A stretch of DNA of 64,000 nucleotides from Croceimicrobium hydrocarbonivorans (GCF_014524565.1 NZ_CP060139.1:2301501-2365500); one strand, 5' to 3'. Positions 33,142 through 42,203 are shown, counted from the stretch's first letter. Program-made: numbers and translations. The notes: generated by a model not told the origin, from the letters alone.

Positions 33142-34384
33142 ATTAAATAGCGCGCCGGCTCGTTTTGAGCTCTTAATTGCCGCGCTCTTGTTTAGCCTGC
33201 CTCTGGGTCAGGAGGGCTTAACCAATATTTTGCTTTTCGCGCTCTTTATTCAGAGTCTTATTGCCTATCGTTGGCCTCAATGGAGTGAAGGTTTTAAGGA
33301 TCCGATTTGGATTTTATCGGCCTTGTTTTATGCTTATTTATTCTTGAGCATCACCTGGGCTGAAGATCAGGCTGGGGGTCTGCGGCAAATGGAAACCAAA
33401 ACCGCCTTTTTATTGGCGCCCTTATTCATTTTGGCGGGGCGGAAATTATGGCCTAGTACCAGTCGGGAATTTGCTTTAAAGGCATTTTGGTGGGGCTGTA
33501 TGGTAGCCATGTTATGGGCCCTTTCCAATGCGGCCATCCGATCCTGGGAAGCCGGTGCTTTGTATATCACTCATGAAGCGGGTAGACGCTATTTTTTCGC
33601 TTATACCCATTTAGCCTCTCCTTTGATGCATCCGGGTTATTTGGCGGCCTATTTAGGCTTGGGGCTCTTTGCGGCGGTGGAATTGCAGGATAAGGCGAAG
33701 AAGAATTGGCAGTGGATATACCGTCTTTCTATAGTGTTCTTGATCGTTTTTATGGTGCTCTTACAAGCGCGGATAAACCTGATTGCCCTGTTTATGGTAA
33801 TTGGTTTGGCCGCTCTGTTTTTGGCCTGGCAACGCAAGGCGTATATCTGGTTAGGACTTCCGCTCTTGCCCATCCTGGCATTAGGCTTATTCATGGGACT
33901 GGCATCTGAGGATATGCAAAAGCGCTATTTTCAGGTACCAGATTTTGATTATGATATATCGGGTACAGACTTTAATAGTGCCACCTATCGATTGGCAGAA
34001 TGGAAATGTGCAACTGAAGTTATCGAATCTAATTTTTGGTACGGAACCGGCATTGGCGATAATCGCCAGGCTTTATTCGATAGTTACGAAGCCAATCATT
34101 TTTGGGAAGGTCTGAATAAGGGCTATAATGCCCATAACCAATATTTGGAAACGATGATCGCAGGAGGGCTGCCAGCGGTGGTTTTATTGACCTTACTGCT
34201 CTTGTACTATACCTATCGTGCTTTAAAGCAGATGGATTTCTTGGCCCTGAGTGGATTATTGTTTTTGATGATCAGTTTGAGTACTGAATCGATGTTTGAG
34301 CGAGTATGGGGAGTTTTGATTTTCACCCTCTTTTTCCCCTTCCTTTTAATGCGGTCTAAAGAATCCGATTCAACTGCTTATTGA
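33116..34384 (+). CDS. O-antigen ligase/polymerase-type membrane protein (second copy)
   Basis: The protein has 422 residues with about ten membrane helices. The start codon is uncertain: TTG 33116 is the first possible and would overlap the transferase gene by 26 nt. After about residue 280 the periplasmic loop reads ATYRLAEWKCATEVI, GTGIGDNRQALFDSYE and YNAHNQYLETMIAGGLPAV, the Wzy_C/WaaL pattern. It shares this layout with the gene at 23048, but the sequences differ widely. One may be the polymerase and the other the ligase. Its end overlaps the convergent dnaG by 29 nt. Confidence 0.8.
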   Translation: MGFTSHLPKLNSAPARFELLIAALLFSLPLGQEGLTNILLFALFIQSLIAYRWPQWSEGFKDPIWILSALFYAYLFLSITWAEDQAGGLRQMETKTAFLLAPLFILAGRKLWPSTSREFALKAFWWGCMVAMLWALSNAAIRSWEAGALYITHEAGRRYFFAYTHLASPLMHPGYLAAYLGLGLFAAVELQDKAKKNWQWIYRLSIVFLIVFMVLLQARINLIALFMVIGLAALFLAWQRKAYIWLGLPLLPILALGLFMGLASEDMQKRYFQVPDFDYDISGTDFNSATYRLAEWKCATEVIESNFWYGTGIGDNRQALFDSYEANHFWEGLNKGYNAHNQYLETMIAGGLPAVVLLTLLLLYYTYRALKQMDFLALSGLLFLMISLSTESMFERVWGVLIFTLFFPFLLMRSKESDSTAY

Positions 34385-36317
34385 TTTCGATTTTCAAGCG
34401 GGTTAATTGCTGCGCAGTAGCCAGGGCATTAGGATCGGTAGAGGTGCCATTTTTAAAGGCTTCCTGAATTTCAGCAATTAATTGACCAATCTTCTTTTCC
34501 TTAAATCGAAGTACAGATTCCATGGCATAGGACTTTAGATAGGCATCCTTGTCCGGCGGATAAATACGTTTACGTTTCCAATCGTGCAGCTCCGGTTCAT
34601 CGGCAATTAAATCGACCACCAAGTTCATGCGGGCCGGATATTCGCCACGCAGAAATTCTTCGGGCAGGGCCACCCTTTCTTCCTCATTAAAAACTTTAAT
34701 GAAGTGATGGAGAATGGATTGCAATTCGGGATGTTCGAAGTCGAGTTCGTCATGAGTAAGCTCGGTGAGGATATACTCGCAGATGCTTTCTTTTTCACTG
34801 CCTTCTGTTTCTACCGGTTCTCCGTATTCATTTACAACTTCCTCAAAATTGAATTCTGTAGTACCATGATTCAATAAAAGACTGGTCAGTGCTTTTTCCT
34901 GAACAAAAAGAATAGAGTCTTCGAGGCCTTTGGCTTCGGGCTCTACCACTTTCATGATTTCCTCTTCCCTTAAACCGCGTTCTTCACGGCGCTGGCGCTG
35001 CTGTTCTTTTTCGAGCTTAGTAGCTCTAATTTGCCCTAATTCGCTGAAGAGAATGCGCTCTTCCATTTCGAGCATGCGGGCCGTTTCCTGAACGTAGGCA
35101 CTGCGCTCCAATTCATCGGGAATAAGAGCGATGCTCTGCACCATTTCGCGCGCTGCCTTTGCTTTGGATAAGGGATCGTTTCCAGCATCAGAAAGTAAGA
35201 GGCTGGCTTTAAAGCGCAGGAAGTTGTGCTTTTCTTCACTTAGGAAGTCGGTAAGCTCCTTTTGGGAATTATTCCGCGCAAAGGAATCGGGGTCTTCACC
35301 TTCGGGGAATAAGACCGTTTGCACGTGCATTCCCTGCTCGAGAATTAAATCGATTCCGCGCAAGCTGGCTTTGATACCCGCGGGGTCACCATCGTACAGT
35401 AGCGTGATATTGCGGGTGAAACGCTTCACCAATAAAATCTGATCCACCGTAAGGGCGGTTCCAGAACTGGCCACCACGTTTTTAACTCCGGCTTGATGCA
35501 GACTTACTACATCGGTATAACCTTCAACCAAAAAGCATTCATCGGCCTTGGCAATGGCTTGCTTCGCCTGATAAATACCGTAGAGAATTTTACTCTTATG
35601 GTAGATTTCCGATTCGGGGGAGTTGAGGTATTTAGCGGTTTTAGCGTCCTTTTTCAGAACTCGGCCACCAAAGCCTAAAACCCGACCGGTATGACTTAAA
35701 ATCGGGAACATTACCCTTCCGCGGAAGCGATCCGATTTACGCTCGCCATCTACCTTGGTTAAGCCTACCTGCGACAGGTATTCGAGCTGATAGCCTTTGT
35801 CTAGGGCATGTTGGGTAAACACTTCATAGCCTTCGTGACTATAGCCTAGTTGAAAGTCTTTGATGCTTTCATCCGTAAAGCCGCGTTCTTTGAAATAGCT
35901 TAGACCGATGCTGCGACCGGTTTCATTATTCCATAGTTGATCCTGGAAATACTCATTGGCAAATTGGTTTACCAGGAAGAGACTTTCACGGGTATCGCGC
36001 TTGGCCCTTTCTTCATCGCTCTGACCGCTTTCAACAATTTCAATATTGTATTTCTTGGCCAGGAATCGTAGTGCCTCAGGGTAGGTGAACTGCTCATGTT
36101 CCATCAAGAAGGTAACCACGCTTCCGCCTTTGCCACTACTGAAATCTTTGAAGATTTGTTTGGCTGGCGAAACCATAAAGGAAGGGGTCCTTTCATTGGA
36201 AAAGGGACTGAGGCCTTTGAAGCTGGAGCCCGCCTTTTTTAAGGTAATGAAATCACCAATCACCTCCTCAATACGAGCGGTGTCAATGATTTTTTGAATG
36301 GTTTCCTGAGTGATCAT
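34356..36317 (-). CDS. dnaG: DNA primase without zinc-finger ligands
   Basis: This primase makes RNA primers at the replication fork. It has 653 residues. The N-terminal domain (about 1-100) has the CHC2 fold sequence, but all four zinc ligands are replaced: Ser37, Ser40, Asp58 and Ser61 stand where Cys, His, Cys and Cys are expected. The catalytic core is intact: RFRGRVMFPI, the TOPRIM glutamate Glu265 in LVEGYTDV, and Asp309 and Asp311 in YDGDPAG. The C-terminal helicase-binding region follows, with an acidic linker. I recall that some related bacteria also lack these ligands. A -7 element lies 16 nt before the start. Confidence 0.93.
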   Translation of the reverse strand: MITQETIQKIIDTARIEEVIGDFITLKKAGSSFKGLSPFSNERTPSFMVSPAKQIFKDFSSGKGGSVVTFLMEHEQFTYPEALRFLAKKYNIEIVESGQSDEERAKRDTRESLFLVNQFANEYFQDQLWNNETGRSIGLSYFKERGFTDESIKDFQLGYSHEGYEVFTQHALDKGYQLEYLSQVGLTKVDGERKSDRFRGRVMFPILSHTGRVLGFGGRVLKKDAKTAKYLNSPESEIYHKSKILYGIYQAKQAIAKADECFLVEGYTDVVSLHQAGVKNVVASSGTALTVDQILLVKRFTRNITLLYDGDPAGIKASLRGIDLILEQGMHVQTVLFPEGEDPDSFARNNSQKELTDFLSEEKHNFLRFKASLLLSDAGNDPLSKAKAAREMVQSIALIPDELERSAYVQETARMLEMEERILFSELGQIRATKLEKEQQRQRREERGLREEEIMKVVEPEAKGLEDSILFVQEKALTSLLLNHGTTEFNFEEVVNEYGEPVETEGSEKESICEYILTELTHDELDFEHPELQSILHHFIKVFNEEERVALPEEFLRGEYPARMNLVVDLIADEPELHDWKRKRIYPPDKDAYLKSYAMESVLRFKEKKIGQLIAEIQEAFKNGTSTDPNALATAQQLTRLKIEINKQLNRIL

Positions 36318-36333
36318 GAGCCTGTAAAAGTAC

Positions 36334-36367
36334 CAAATCTATAGATGCTTCATGGAGCTCGGAAATG
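36334..36367 (-). promoter_or_regulatory. Promoter of dnaG
   Basis: On the minus strand TTTC, 20 bp, TAGATTTG (36341-36334) fits the Bacteroidota pattern. The dnaG ATG at 36317 is 16 nt downstream. Confidence 0.5.
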
Positions 36368-36472
36368 TCTTGATTGGACTCAAATTTTATAAATTGGCAG
36401 GGAATGCGGCTGGCTTTCGAGATCAGACAGATTCTTTTTCCTTAAAGCTATCAATCTGTATAAATTATTGCA

Positions 36473-36934
36473 ATGAGTATCGCTTTCAGAATCTTTGTAG
36501 TAGGATTTGTCCTAGTCATGTTTACCGCTTGTAATGATTCATCTGAATTAGAAATAGAAAATCAAGCATTAAGCGAACAGGTAGATAGTTTAATGACAGC
36601 ATTGGATCAGCAAAAGCAGAGTTTCAGTTTTCAAACTGTTCGTCCGCTATTGCTGCCAATGAAAGCGGCAGATACGCTTGGATCTAAGTTAAACTATGCC
36701 ATTTTGCTACAAGCAGCTACCATGGTTCGCGAAGGGCGAGCTCTTGATTTCAAAATTGAAGCATTTTCTAAAGCCGATAATTCTTTTGAGATACTAAATA
36801 GGAACGGATTGGATATACTAAGTATTGATTCCGACTTAGCCAATGAAGATACCATTCGATTGAAGCTCTTTTATTTTGATCCCGACTCATTAGTGCCAGG
36901 TTTTGTGTTTGAAACCGATTTAGAGCTGAATTGA
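36473..36934 (+). CDS. Small lipoprotein with coiled-coil start
   Basis: The protein has 153 residues. The lipobox MFTAC puts the lipidated Cys at 20, and the following NDSSELEIENQALSEQVDSL forms a short coiled coil up to about residue 50, reminiscent of Lpp-like or trimeric anchors. The rest is a small beta-rich domain with no recognised family. It ends 4 nt into the region of the serine hydrolase gene on the same strand, so the two may be co-transcribed. It should sit in the outer or inner membrane facing the periplasm. Confidence 0.65.
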   Translation: MSIAFRIFVVGFVLVMFTACNDSSELEIENQALSEQVDSLMTALDQQKQSFSFQTVRPLLLPMKAADTLGSKLNYAILLQAATMVREGRALDFKIEAFSKADNSFEILNRNGLDILSIDSDLANEDTIRLKLFYFDPDSLVPGFVFETDLELN

Positions 36935-36972
36935 CTGAAGTCCTTTCGGATTTGATTTCAACTATTAACACG

Positions 36973-38097
36973 ATGGCCCCGAGTTCAAAGCTTTCTACAC
37001 TACTTATAATTAGCCTGCTTTTTGGGTTTGCCCAGGCTCAATCCATAAATGATGAATTTCAAATGGTATTGGATTCCACATTCCATTCCCACCCAAAAGC
37101 GATTGGAATTCAAGTGGCCATTGTAGCAAATGATCCAAGCTTAAACTGGAATTCGGCTGTTGGCTTTAGTTCAGTCAAAAAGCAGGAAGCATTAGGTGAT
37201 TACCAAGCTTGTTTGATTGCAAGCAATACCAAAACTTATGTAGCTGCTGCGGTATTGAAATTGGTAGAATTAGGTCAGCTGAAGCTGGATGATTCTATCG
37301 GTTCCTTGTTAAGTGAGGATACCCGAAATTTACTGGAAGAGACGGGCTATAAAACTGATTCGATTAGCATTCGGAATCTACTTTCCCATAGTTCGGGAAT
37401 TCGCGACTATGTAGATATCCATTATTTGGACTTGGTAAATGAAGATCCCCAATATGCTTGGTCTAGAGACGAGCAAATTGAATTGGCGATGCAAGCGGGA
37501 GGTCCACTGGCGCCTCCTAACCAGGTCTTTCAATACGGAGATATCAATTACCTTTTGGCAACGGAGATTATTGAAAGGCTGCAGGGAAAGCCCTTTTATA
37601 CTGCCATTCGGGAACTTTTGGGTTTTGAGGAGTTGGGTTTGAAATCAACCTGGTTTTATCCGCTCGAAGCCTATCCAGTAGAACAGGGTTCTATAGCTCA
37701 TCAATATTGGGCAGAAGCAAATTGGGATTCGGATGCGATGAATCCATCCTGGGATTTGTTTGGCGGGGGTGGATTGGCAGCGAATGCTTTTGAAATGGCC
37801 ATCTTTTATCAAAAGCTGTTTAGTGCCGCTATTATTCGTGATACTAACCTTTTGGCTGAAATGACACAACCGGTGCTCCCCGAATCCAACTACGCTTTAG
37901 GTCTTCGCAGGATAGCCTTTCACGGTCGCACTGCCTATTACCATGGCGGCTTTTGGGGGACGGATGTAATGTACTTGCCCGACTATCAATTAAGCATCGC
38001 AGTAGTGTGTTTGGAAAAAGATCAAAGAGACCTAAATGCAGAGCTTAGTGAGGCCTTGGTATTGCGCATTGAGGCTTACCTTCGAAACTCGAAATAA
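36973..38097 (+). CDS. Secreted beta-lactamase-family serine hydrolase
   Basis: The protein has 374 residues from ATG 36973, which gives a clean signal peptide (STLLIISLLFGFAQAQ). A TTG at 36931 would add 14 polar residues and is rejected. The active-site motif SxxK is SNTK in ACLIASNTKTYVAAAVLKL, the second motif is Y-G-D in FQYGDINYLL, and the third is HGG in AYYHGGFWG. SHSSGIRDY is typical of the class C/AmpH/esterase clan. It may be an esterase or D-Ala-D-Ala carboxypeptidase-like enzyme, and there is nothing specific to beta-lactam resistance. It follows the lipoprotein gene closely and precedes the VOC gene by 13 nt. Confidence 0.82.
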   Translation: MAPSSKLSTLLIISLLFGFAQAQSINDEFQMVLDSTFHSHPKAIGIQVAIVANDPSLNWNSAVGFSSVKKQEALGDYQACLIASNTKTYVAAAVLKLVELGQLKLDDSIGSLLSEDTRNLLEETGYKTDSISIRNLLSHSSGIRDYVDIHYLDLVNEDPQYAWSRDEQIELAMQAGGPLAPPNQVFQYGDINYLLATEIIERLQGKPFYTAIRELLGFEELGLKSTWFYPLEAYPVEQGSIAHQYWAEANWDSDAMNPSWDLFGGGGLAANAFEMAIFYQKLFSAAIIRDTNLLAEMTQPVLPESNYALGLRRIAFHGRTAYYHGGFWGTDVMYLPDYQLSIAVVCLEKDQRDLNAELSEALVLRIEAYLRNSK

Positions 38098-38110
38098 GAC
38101 AAATTGAAAA

Positions 38111-38497
38111 ATGAAATTCGCCTACACCATTTTATACGTTCCCAATGTGCAAGAAAGCCTCAACTTTTACCAGCGGGCTTTTGGTTTTGAAATCAAGTTT
38201 GTGAGTCCGCAAGGAGATTATGGCGAACTGATTAGCGGTGAAACCACCTTGTCTTTTGCTTCCAATGAATTGGGAGAAGCTAATTTTAAGCAAGGCTTTC
38301 AAAAGGCGGATGGCCAAACAAAACCCTGGGGCGTAGAATTGGCCTTTAGCAGTGAAGAAGTAGAAGCTGATTTCCAAAGGGCATTAGAAGCTGGCGCCAC
38401 TTTATACGAGGAAATCAAGCAAAAACCCTGGGGCCAGAAAGTAGGCTATTTACGAGATTTGAATGGTTTCTTGATTGAGATGTGCAGCCCGATGTAG
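38111..38497 (+). CDS. VOC (glyoxalase-like) family protein
   Basis: The protein has 128 residues, a single vicinal-oxygen-chelate repeat pair. FAYTILYVPNVQESLNFYQRAFGFEIKF-type start, then ELISGETTLSFAS and a second half with VELAFSSEEVEADFQRALEAGA and GYLRDLNGFLIEMCSP. The C-terminal Glu-x-Cys position is where metal-dependent members keep a Glu ligand. The exact reaction cannot be read from this. It lies 13 nt after the serine hydrolase gene and 25 nt before a membrane protein gene, all on the same strand. Confidence 0.85.
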   Translation: MKFAYTILYVPNVQESLNFYQRAFGFEIKFVSPQGDYGELISGETTLSFASNELGEANFKQGFQKADGQTKPWGVELAFSSEEVEADFQRALEAGATLYEEIKQKPWGQKVGYLRDLNGFLIEMCSPM

Positions 38498-38522
38498 TTT
38501 ATAAGATCTAAGCGTTTCGAGA

Positions 38523-39137
38523 ATGTCACTATACCAGACCCTGATTTCTCTCTCAAGAATTTTGCAATTAGATTTTCTGCAAAGTTTTGGGATTTACTCC
38601 ATCGTGTATTTTATCCTAAGGCTTTTTTGGAAGGATGCTCGCTTAAAGGTCTTTGATGCTTATGCCGTAAAAGCCTTTGTATACTTAGGCCTGACCTGGT
38701 TTCTGCTATGGCTGATAGGCGATTTTGTTTACTATTTTCAAGTTCTCGATGAAGCGGGGCAGGAAGAGTTTCGATCCGAATTAGTGGGCAAATATTTCTT
38801 TCTTTTTTGGCTTCAGGCACTCCTTTGGTTACTCATCACGCAGGCCTTTCGCTGGAAGAGACTCTCTCGGTATTTATTGATCAGGATATTGGCAGGCTTA
38901 AGTTTTGTATTTAGCATTGAGAGACTCGTCATAATTATAACCAGTTTGCATCGGGATTACTTAGCTAGTTCATGGAAACTCTTTGGCGAACCCTTTAGTT
39001 TCGAAGTTATTTTAGGAAGCGATTCTATAATTCTTAGTCAAATTTTTAGGCTATGTCTTTATATCGCCTGCACTTTCCTGATTATCGGAATAGAAAAAGC
39101 CATTAGCAAGTGGAAACCCAATCCCGCTAATGGCTAA
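38523..39137 (+). CDS. Multi-pass membrane protein, unknown
   Basis: The protein has 204 residues with five predicted membrane helices, at about 15-35, 50-75, 90-115, 120-140 and 175-195, and a basic C-terminus (KAISKWKPNPANG). No family is recognised. It is probably the last gene of a small unit with the lipoprotein, hydrolase and VOC genes. A short repetitive spacer follows. Confidence 0.55.
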   Translation: MSLYQTLISLSRILQLDFLQSFGIYSIVYFILRLFWKDARLKVFDAYAVKAFVYLGLTWFLLWLIGDFVYYFQVLDEAGQEEFRSELVGKYFFLFWLQALLWLLITQAFRWKRLSRYLLIRILAGLSFVFSIERLVIIITSLHRDYLASSWKLFGEPFSFEVILGSDSIILSQIFRLCLYIACTFLIIGIEKAISKWKPNPANG

Positions 39138-39220
39138 ATGCTTTAGTAGTCTATATCAGTAGAAAGAAATGTAGTCTGTTGGTTCCGAAGCGATAAACAA
39201 AATTCCTTGTACCGCTCCAA

Positions 39221-39251
39221 TCTACCGTCTATCGTCTAAAATCTATCGTCT
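39221..39251. repeat. Short TCTAYCGTCTA direct repeats
   Basis: Three overlapping or adjacent copies of a TCTAYCGTCTA-like word lie in the 126-bp spacer between two convergent genes. It looks like slippage filler. Confidence 0.4.
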
Positions 39252-39263
39252 TATCCCCAACTA

Positions 39264-40088
39264 CTACTTCGTCCGGTCCTCCACCAAATGAAGATCCATT
39301 TGTGGGAATGGAATGCCCACTCCGGCGCCATCAAAGGCTTTCTTAACCTTTTCGTTCAGGCCGTTGAGTACGTCCCAGTAATCACCATTGGTAGTCCAGG
39401 CACGCAGGCGGATGTTAACACTGCTATCGGCTAAGGCTTCCACGAAAATGGTTACGCCTTTGTCTTCCAGAAAGCGATTTTCCGCACCAGCGATTTCATG
39501 TAAAATAGCTTTGGCTTTATCGATATCATCACCATAACCAATACCAAAGGTCATATCTAAACGACGGGTGCTGTTATAGCTGTAGTTTACAATGGAGTTA
39601 TTGGAAAGGCTGCCATTGGGAACCATAATTTCCTGGCCGGTAGGCGTGGTTAGGAAGGTGTAGAAAATTTGAATTTCGCGAACGGTACCTGATACACCGG
39701 CGCCTTCAATGAAATCGCCCACTTTAAAGGGCTTAAGAATCAAGATTAATACCCCACCGGCGAAATTGGAAAGGGAACCTTGTAAGGCTAAACCCACCGC
39801 TAAACCGGCCGCACCTAATACGGCTACAAAAGAGGTCATCTCAATGCCTACCATGCCAGCAATAGAGATAATCAACATCACTTTTAATGCGGCATTGATC
39901 AAGGAACTTAGGAAAGGAACCAGACTAGCATCCACCTCACGCTTGGTCATGGTTTTGCGGAAGGTATTCGAGATGCGCTTAATTACAGATAAACCAATAA
40001 TCAAAACGATTACGGCTAAAACCAATCGACCGCCATAGGTGATGATCAGATCCCAACTTTGACTTAAGAGTTCCTGTGCTTTTTCCAT
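39264..40088 (-). CDS. MscS-type mechanosensitive channel
   Basis: This pressure-relief channel has 274 residues from ATG 40088; longer starts would overlap the upstream gene. There are three membrane helices. TM3 carries the Gly/Ala-rich pore helix LGAAGLAVGLALQGSLSNFAGG (in two parts, about 90-112), then PFKVGDFIEG and the beta domain with VPNGSLSNNSIVNYS. It ends with the alpha/beta C-terminal domain, HLVEDRTK being the last residues, so it is a minimal MscS of usual length. It follows the polyprenyl synthase gene by 19 nt on the same strand, probably by chance operon. Confidence 0.93.
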   Translation of the reverse strand: MEKAQELLSQSWDLIITYGGRLVLAVIVLIIGLSVIKRISNTFRKTMTKREVDASLVPFLSSLINAALKVMLIISIAGMVGIEMTSFVAVLGAAGLAVGLALQGSLSNFAGGVLILILKPFKVGDFIEGAGVSGTVREIQIFYTFLTTPTGQEIMVPNGSLSNNSIVNYSYNSTRRLDMTFGIGYGDDIDKAKAILHEIAGAENRFLEDKGVTIFVEALADSSVNIRLRAWTTNGDYWDVLNGLNEKVKKAFDGAGVGIPFPQMDLHLVEDRTK

Positions 40089-40107
40089 GATAGGGGTTTT
40101 GTTTAGG

Positions 40108-41082
40108 TTATTTGCTTCGCTGAATAACGTATTCGGCGAGTTCAAGTAAAGAATTTTTGGCCGGAGAATCAGGGTATTGATCTAAAATTTGCAGGGCTTT
40201 TTGGTAGTAATTTTCCATCTGTTCGGAGGCATATTCGATGCCCCCGGAATTACGTACCATGGCCATTACCTGTTCTACTTTTTTACGATCGTGATTGTAG
40301 CGTTTAACTACGCGAATCATAAATTTTTTATCGGCAGGCTCTGCTGTGCGAAGCGCATAAATCAAGGGCAAAGTCATTTTTTGCTCCTGTATATCAATAC
40401 CGGTGGGTTTGCCAGTTTTGGCACTTTGCTGAAAATCGAAAAGGTCATCCTTAATCTGGAAGGCAATACCCAAGTATTCGCCAAAGAGGCGCATCTTTTC
40501 AATTTCTTCCTTATCCGAATTTACCGAAGCAGTACCCACGGCGCAGCAAGCGGCAATTAGGCTGGCGGTTTTTTTGGTGATGATATCGAAATAAACTTTC
40601 TCATCAATATCCAATCTGCGAGCCTTTTCAATTTGAAGCAATTCCCCCTCACTCATTTCTTGCACCGCAGTGCTAATGAGCTCTAGTAATTGATGCTCTT
40701 TATTTTGGACGGAAAGTAAGAGTACACGAGATAAAAGGTAATCGCCTACCAAAACCGCAATTTTGTTTTTCCAAAGGGCATTGAGGGAGAAAAATCCTCG
40801 GCGCATATTGGAGTCATCCACCACATCATCATGCACCAGGGTGGCAGTATGCATAAGCTCTACCAGGGCTGCTCCACGATAAGAAGAATCGCCGATATCG
40901 CCCTGCAGTTTAGCGCTTAGGAAAACCAGCATGGGGCGCAATTGCTTGCCCTTACGTTTAACGATGTAATAGGTAATGCGATCGAGCAAGGCCACCTTGG
41001 AAGCCATATAGTCGCGAAACTTAGGCTCAAAGGCCTTCATTTCTTCCTGGATCGGCGCTTGTATCTTTTTGAGGCTCGACAT
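40108..41082 (-). CDS. ispB: Polyprenyl diphosphate synthase
   Basis: This prenyltransferase makes the long isoprenoid tail of menaquinone or a related carrier from IPP. It has 324 residues from ATG 41082. A TTG at 41094 lies in the promoter and is rejected. The first aspartate motif is LVHDDVVDD (about 82-90), the chain-length region just before it has HTAT, and the second motif is FQIKDDLFDF (about 211-220). The residue five before the first motif is not bulky, in line with a long-chain product, but the exact length cannot be stated. It forms a pair with the MscS gene. Confidence 0.88.
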   Translation of the reverse strand: MSSLKKIQAPIQEEMKAFEPKFRDYMASKVALLDRITYYIVKRKGKQLRPMLVFLSAKLQGDIGDSSYRGAALVELMHTATLVHDDVVDDSNMRRGFFSLNALWKNKIAVLVGDYLLSRVLLLSVQNKEHQLLELISTAVQEMSEGELLQIEKARRLDIDEKVYFDIITKKTASLIAACCAVGTASVNSDKEEIEKMRLFGEYLGIAFQIKDDLFDFQQSAKTGKPTGIDIQEQKMTLPLIYALRTAEPADKKFMIRVVKRYNHDRKKVEQVMAMVRNSGGIEYASEQMENYYQKALQILDQYPDSPAKNSLLELAEYVIQRSK

Positions 41083-41091
41083 TCTGGGGCT

Positions 41092-41099
41092 CAAAGTTA
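41092..41099 (-). promoter_or_regulatory. -7 element TAACTTTG for the polyprenyl synthase gene
   Basis: On the minus strand this is an exact TAnnTTTG match ending 9 nt before the ATG at 41082. It decides the start codon and leaves a leader of only a few bases. Confidence 0.45.
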
Positions 41100-41113
41100 C
41101 ATTATCCCCGAGT

Positions 41114-42163
41114 TTAAGACTCGCTCAATAATTCATTTTTATTGGCCAACTGACCACAGGCGGCATCAATGTCTTTTCCGCGACTGCGACGAACAGTGGC
41201 TACCACGCCAACCGCCTGAAGGGCTTGCTGATAGGCTTCTACTGCGGCGAAGTCGGCTTGTTGGAACATGCCGTCATCAATAGGATTGTATTCAATCAGG
41301 TTAACTTTGGTAGGTACTTGCTTGCAGAATTGCACCAGGGCATCAATGTCTTCCGGCTTATCATTGATATCGCGCCACACCACATATTCGAGGGTAACCC
41401 GACTTTTGGTTTGCTGATACCAGTATTGCAGCGCTTCAATTAAATCGCCTACTGGGTTCTTTAAATTGATAGACATGATTTGATCCCGCACTTCATCTCG
41501 AGCAGAGTGCAAGCTTAAGGCCAGCTTGAATTTGGGATCTTCATCCGCCAATTTGCGAATCATCTTGGAGAGGCCCACAGTAGAAACAGTAATACGGCGC
41601 GGCGACATCCCCAAACCTTCCGGTGAAGTGATTTTTTCGATGGCCGCTAAAACATTATTGTAATTCATCAGGGGTTCACCCATACCCATGAAAACAATAT
41701 TGGTAAGGGGGCGACCAAAGAAAGACTCCGCTTCATTTTGAATGGCAACCACCTGGTCGTAAATCTCATCCGGATTTAAATTCCGCATCCGCTTTAAGCG
41801 CGCCGTAGCACAGAAATTACAGTCGAGGCTACAACCTACTTGCGAACTAATACAAGCGGTAATGCGGGTGTCGGTAGGAATTAATACCGATTCTACAATC
41901 TTACCATCGTAAAGACGTACGGCATTTTTAATGGTGCCATCTTCACTGCGTTGCATTTGGTCGACCCGTATGTGGTTAATCACAAAGTCGGCTTTCATCT
42001 TATCACGAAGCGAAAGCGAGAGATTGGTCATTTGATCGAAATCCTTGGCACCCTTTTGCCAGAGCCATTCATAGACTTGCTTAGCTCGAAATTTGGGTTC
42101 GCCAATCGATTCAAAATATTCTTGTATTTGGGCCTTGCTTAAGGCGCGGATGTCTCGGGCCAT
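41114..42163 (-). CDS. rlmN: 23S rRNA/tRNA (adenine-C2) methyltransferase
   Basis: This radical-SAM enzyme methylates A2503 of 23S rRNA and A37 of some tRNAs. It has 349 residues from ATG 42163. The Fe-S motif is C111xxxC115xxC118 (CSLDCNFC). The methyl-transfer cysteine pair is Cys104 in ITACISSQVG and Cys336 in KDIDAACGQLA. FMGMGEPLMNYNNV and SLHSARDEVR are typical. In RlmN the resistance-linked Cfr sequence differs, and nothing here suggests Cfr. Only about 6 nt separate a perfect -7 element from the start codon. Confidence 0.96.
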   Translation of the reverse strand: MARDIRALSKAQIQEYFESIGEPKFRAKQVYEWLWQKGAKDFDQMTNLSLSLRDKMKADFVINHIRVDQMQRSEDGTIKNAVRLYDGKIVESVLIPTDTRITACISSQVGCSLDCNFCATARLKRMRNLNPDEIYDQVVAIQNEAESFFGRPLTNIVFMGMGEPLMNYNNVLAAIEKITSPEGLGMSPRRITVSTVGLSKMIRKLADEDPKFKLALSLHSARDEVRDQIMSINLKNPVGDLIEALQYWYQQTKSRVTLEYVVWRDINDKPEDIDALVQFCKQVPTKVNLIEYNPIDDGMFQQADFAAVEAYQQALQAVGVVATVRRSRGKDIDAACGQLANKNELLSES

Positions 42164-42169
42164 ATGCGG

Positions 42170-42203
42170 CAAAGGTATTAGTTTAATAAAGGAACTAAGC
42201 AAA
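42170..42203 (-). promoter_or_regulatory. Promoter of rlmN
   Basis: On the minus strand TTTG, 22 bp, TACCTTTG (42177-42170) is followed after only 6 nt by the ATG at 42163. Both elements match the Bacteroidota consensus. Confidence 0.55.

Noticed and set aside
36973-38097. Antibiotic-resistance beta-lactamase
   Set aside because: The motifs place it in the broad serine hydrolase/penicillin-binding clan; nothing indicates beta-lactam hydrolysis.
41083-41094. TTG start at 41094 for the polyprenyl synthase
   Set aside because: The codon is part of a perfect -7 promoter element; ATG 41082 follows it.
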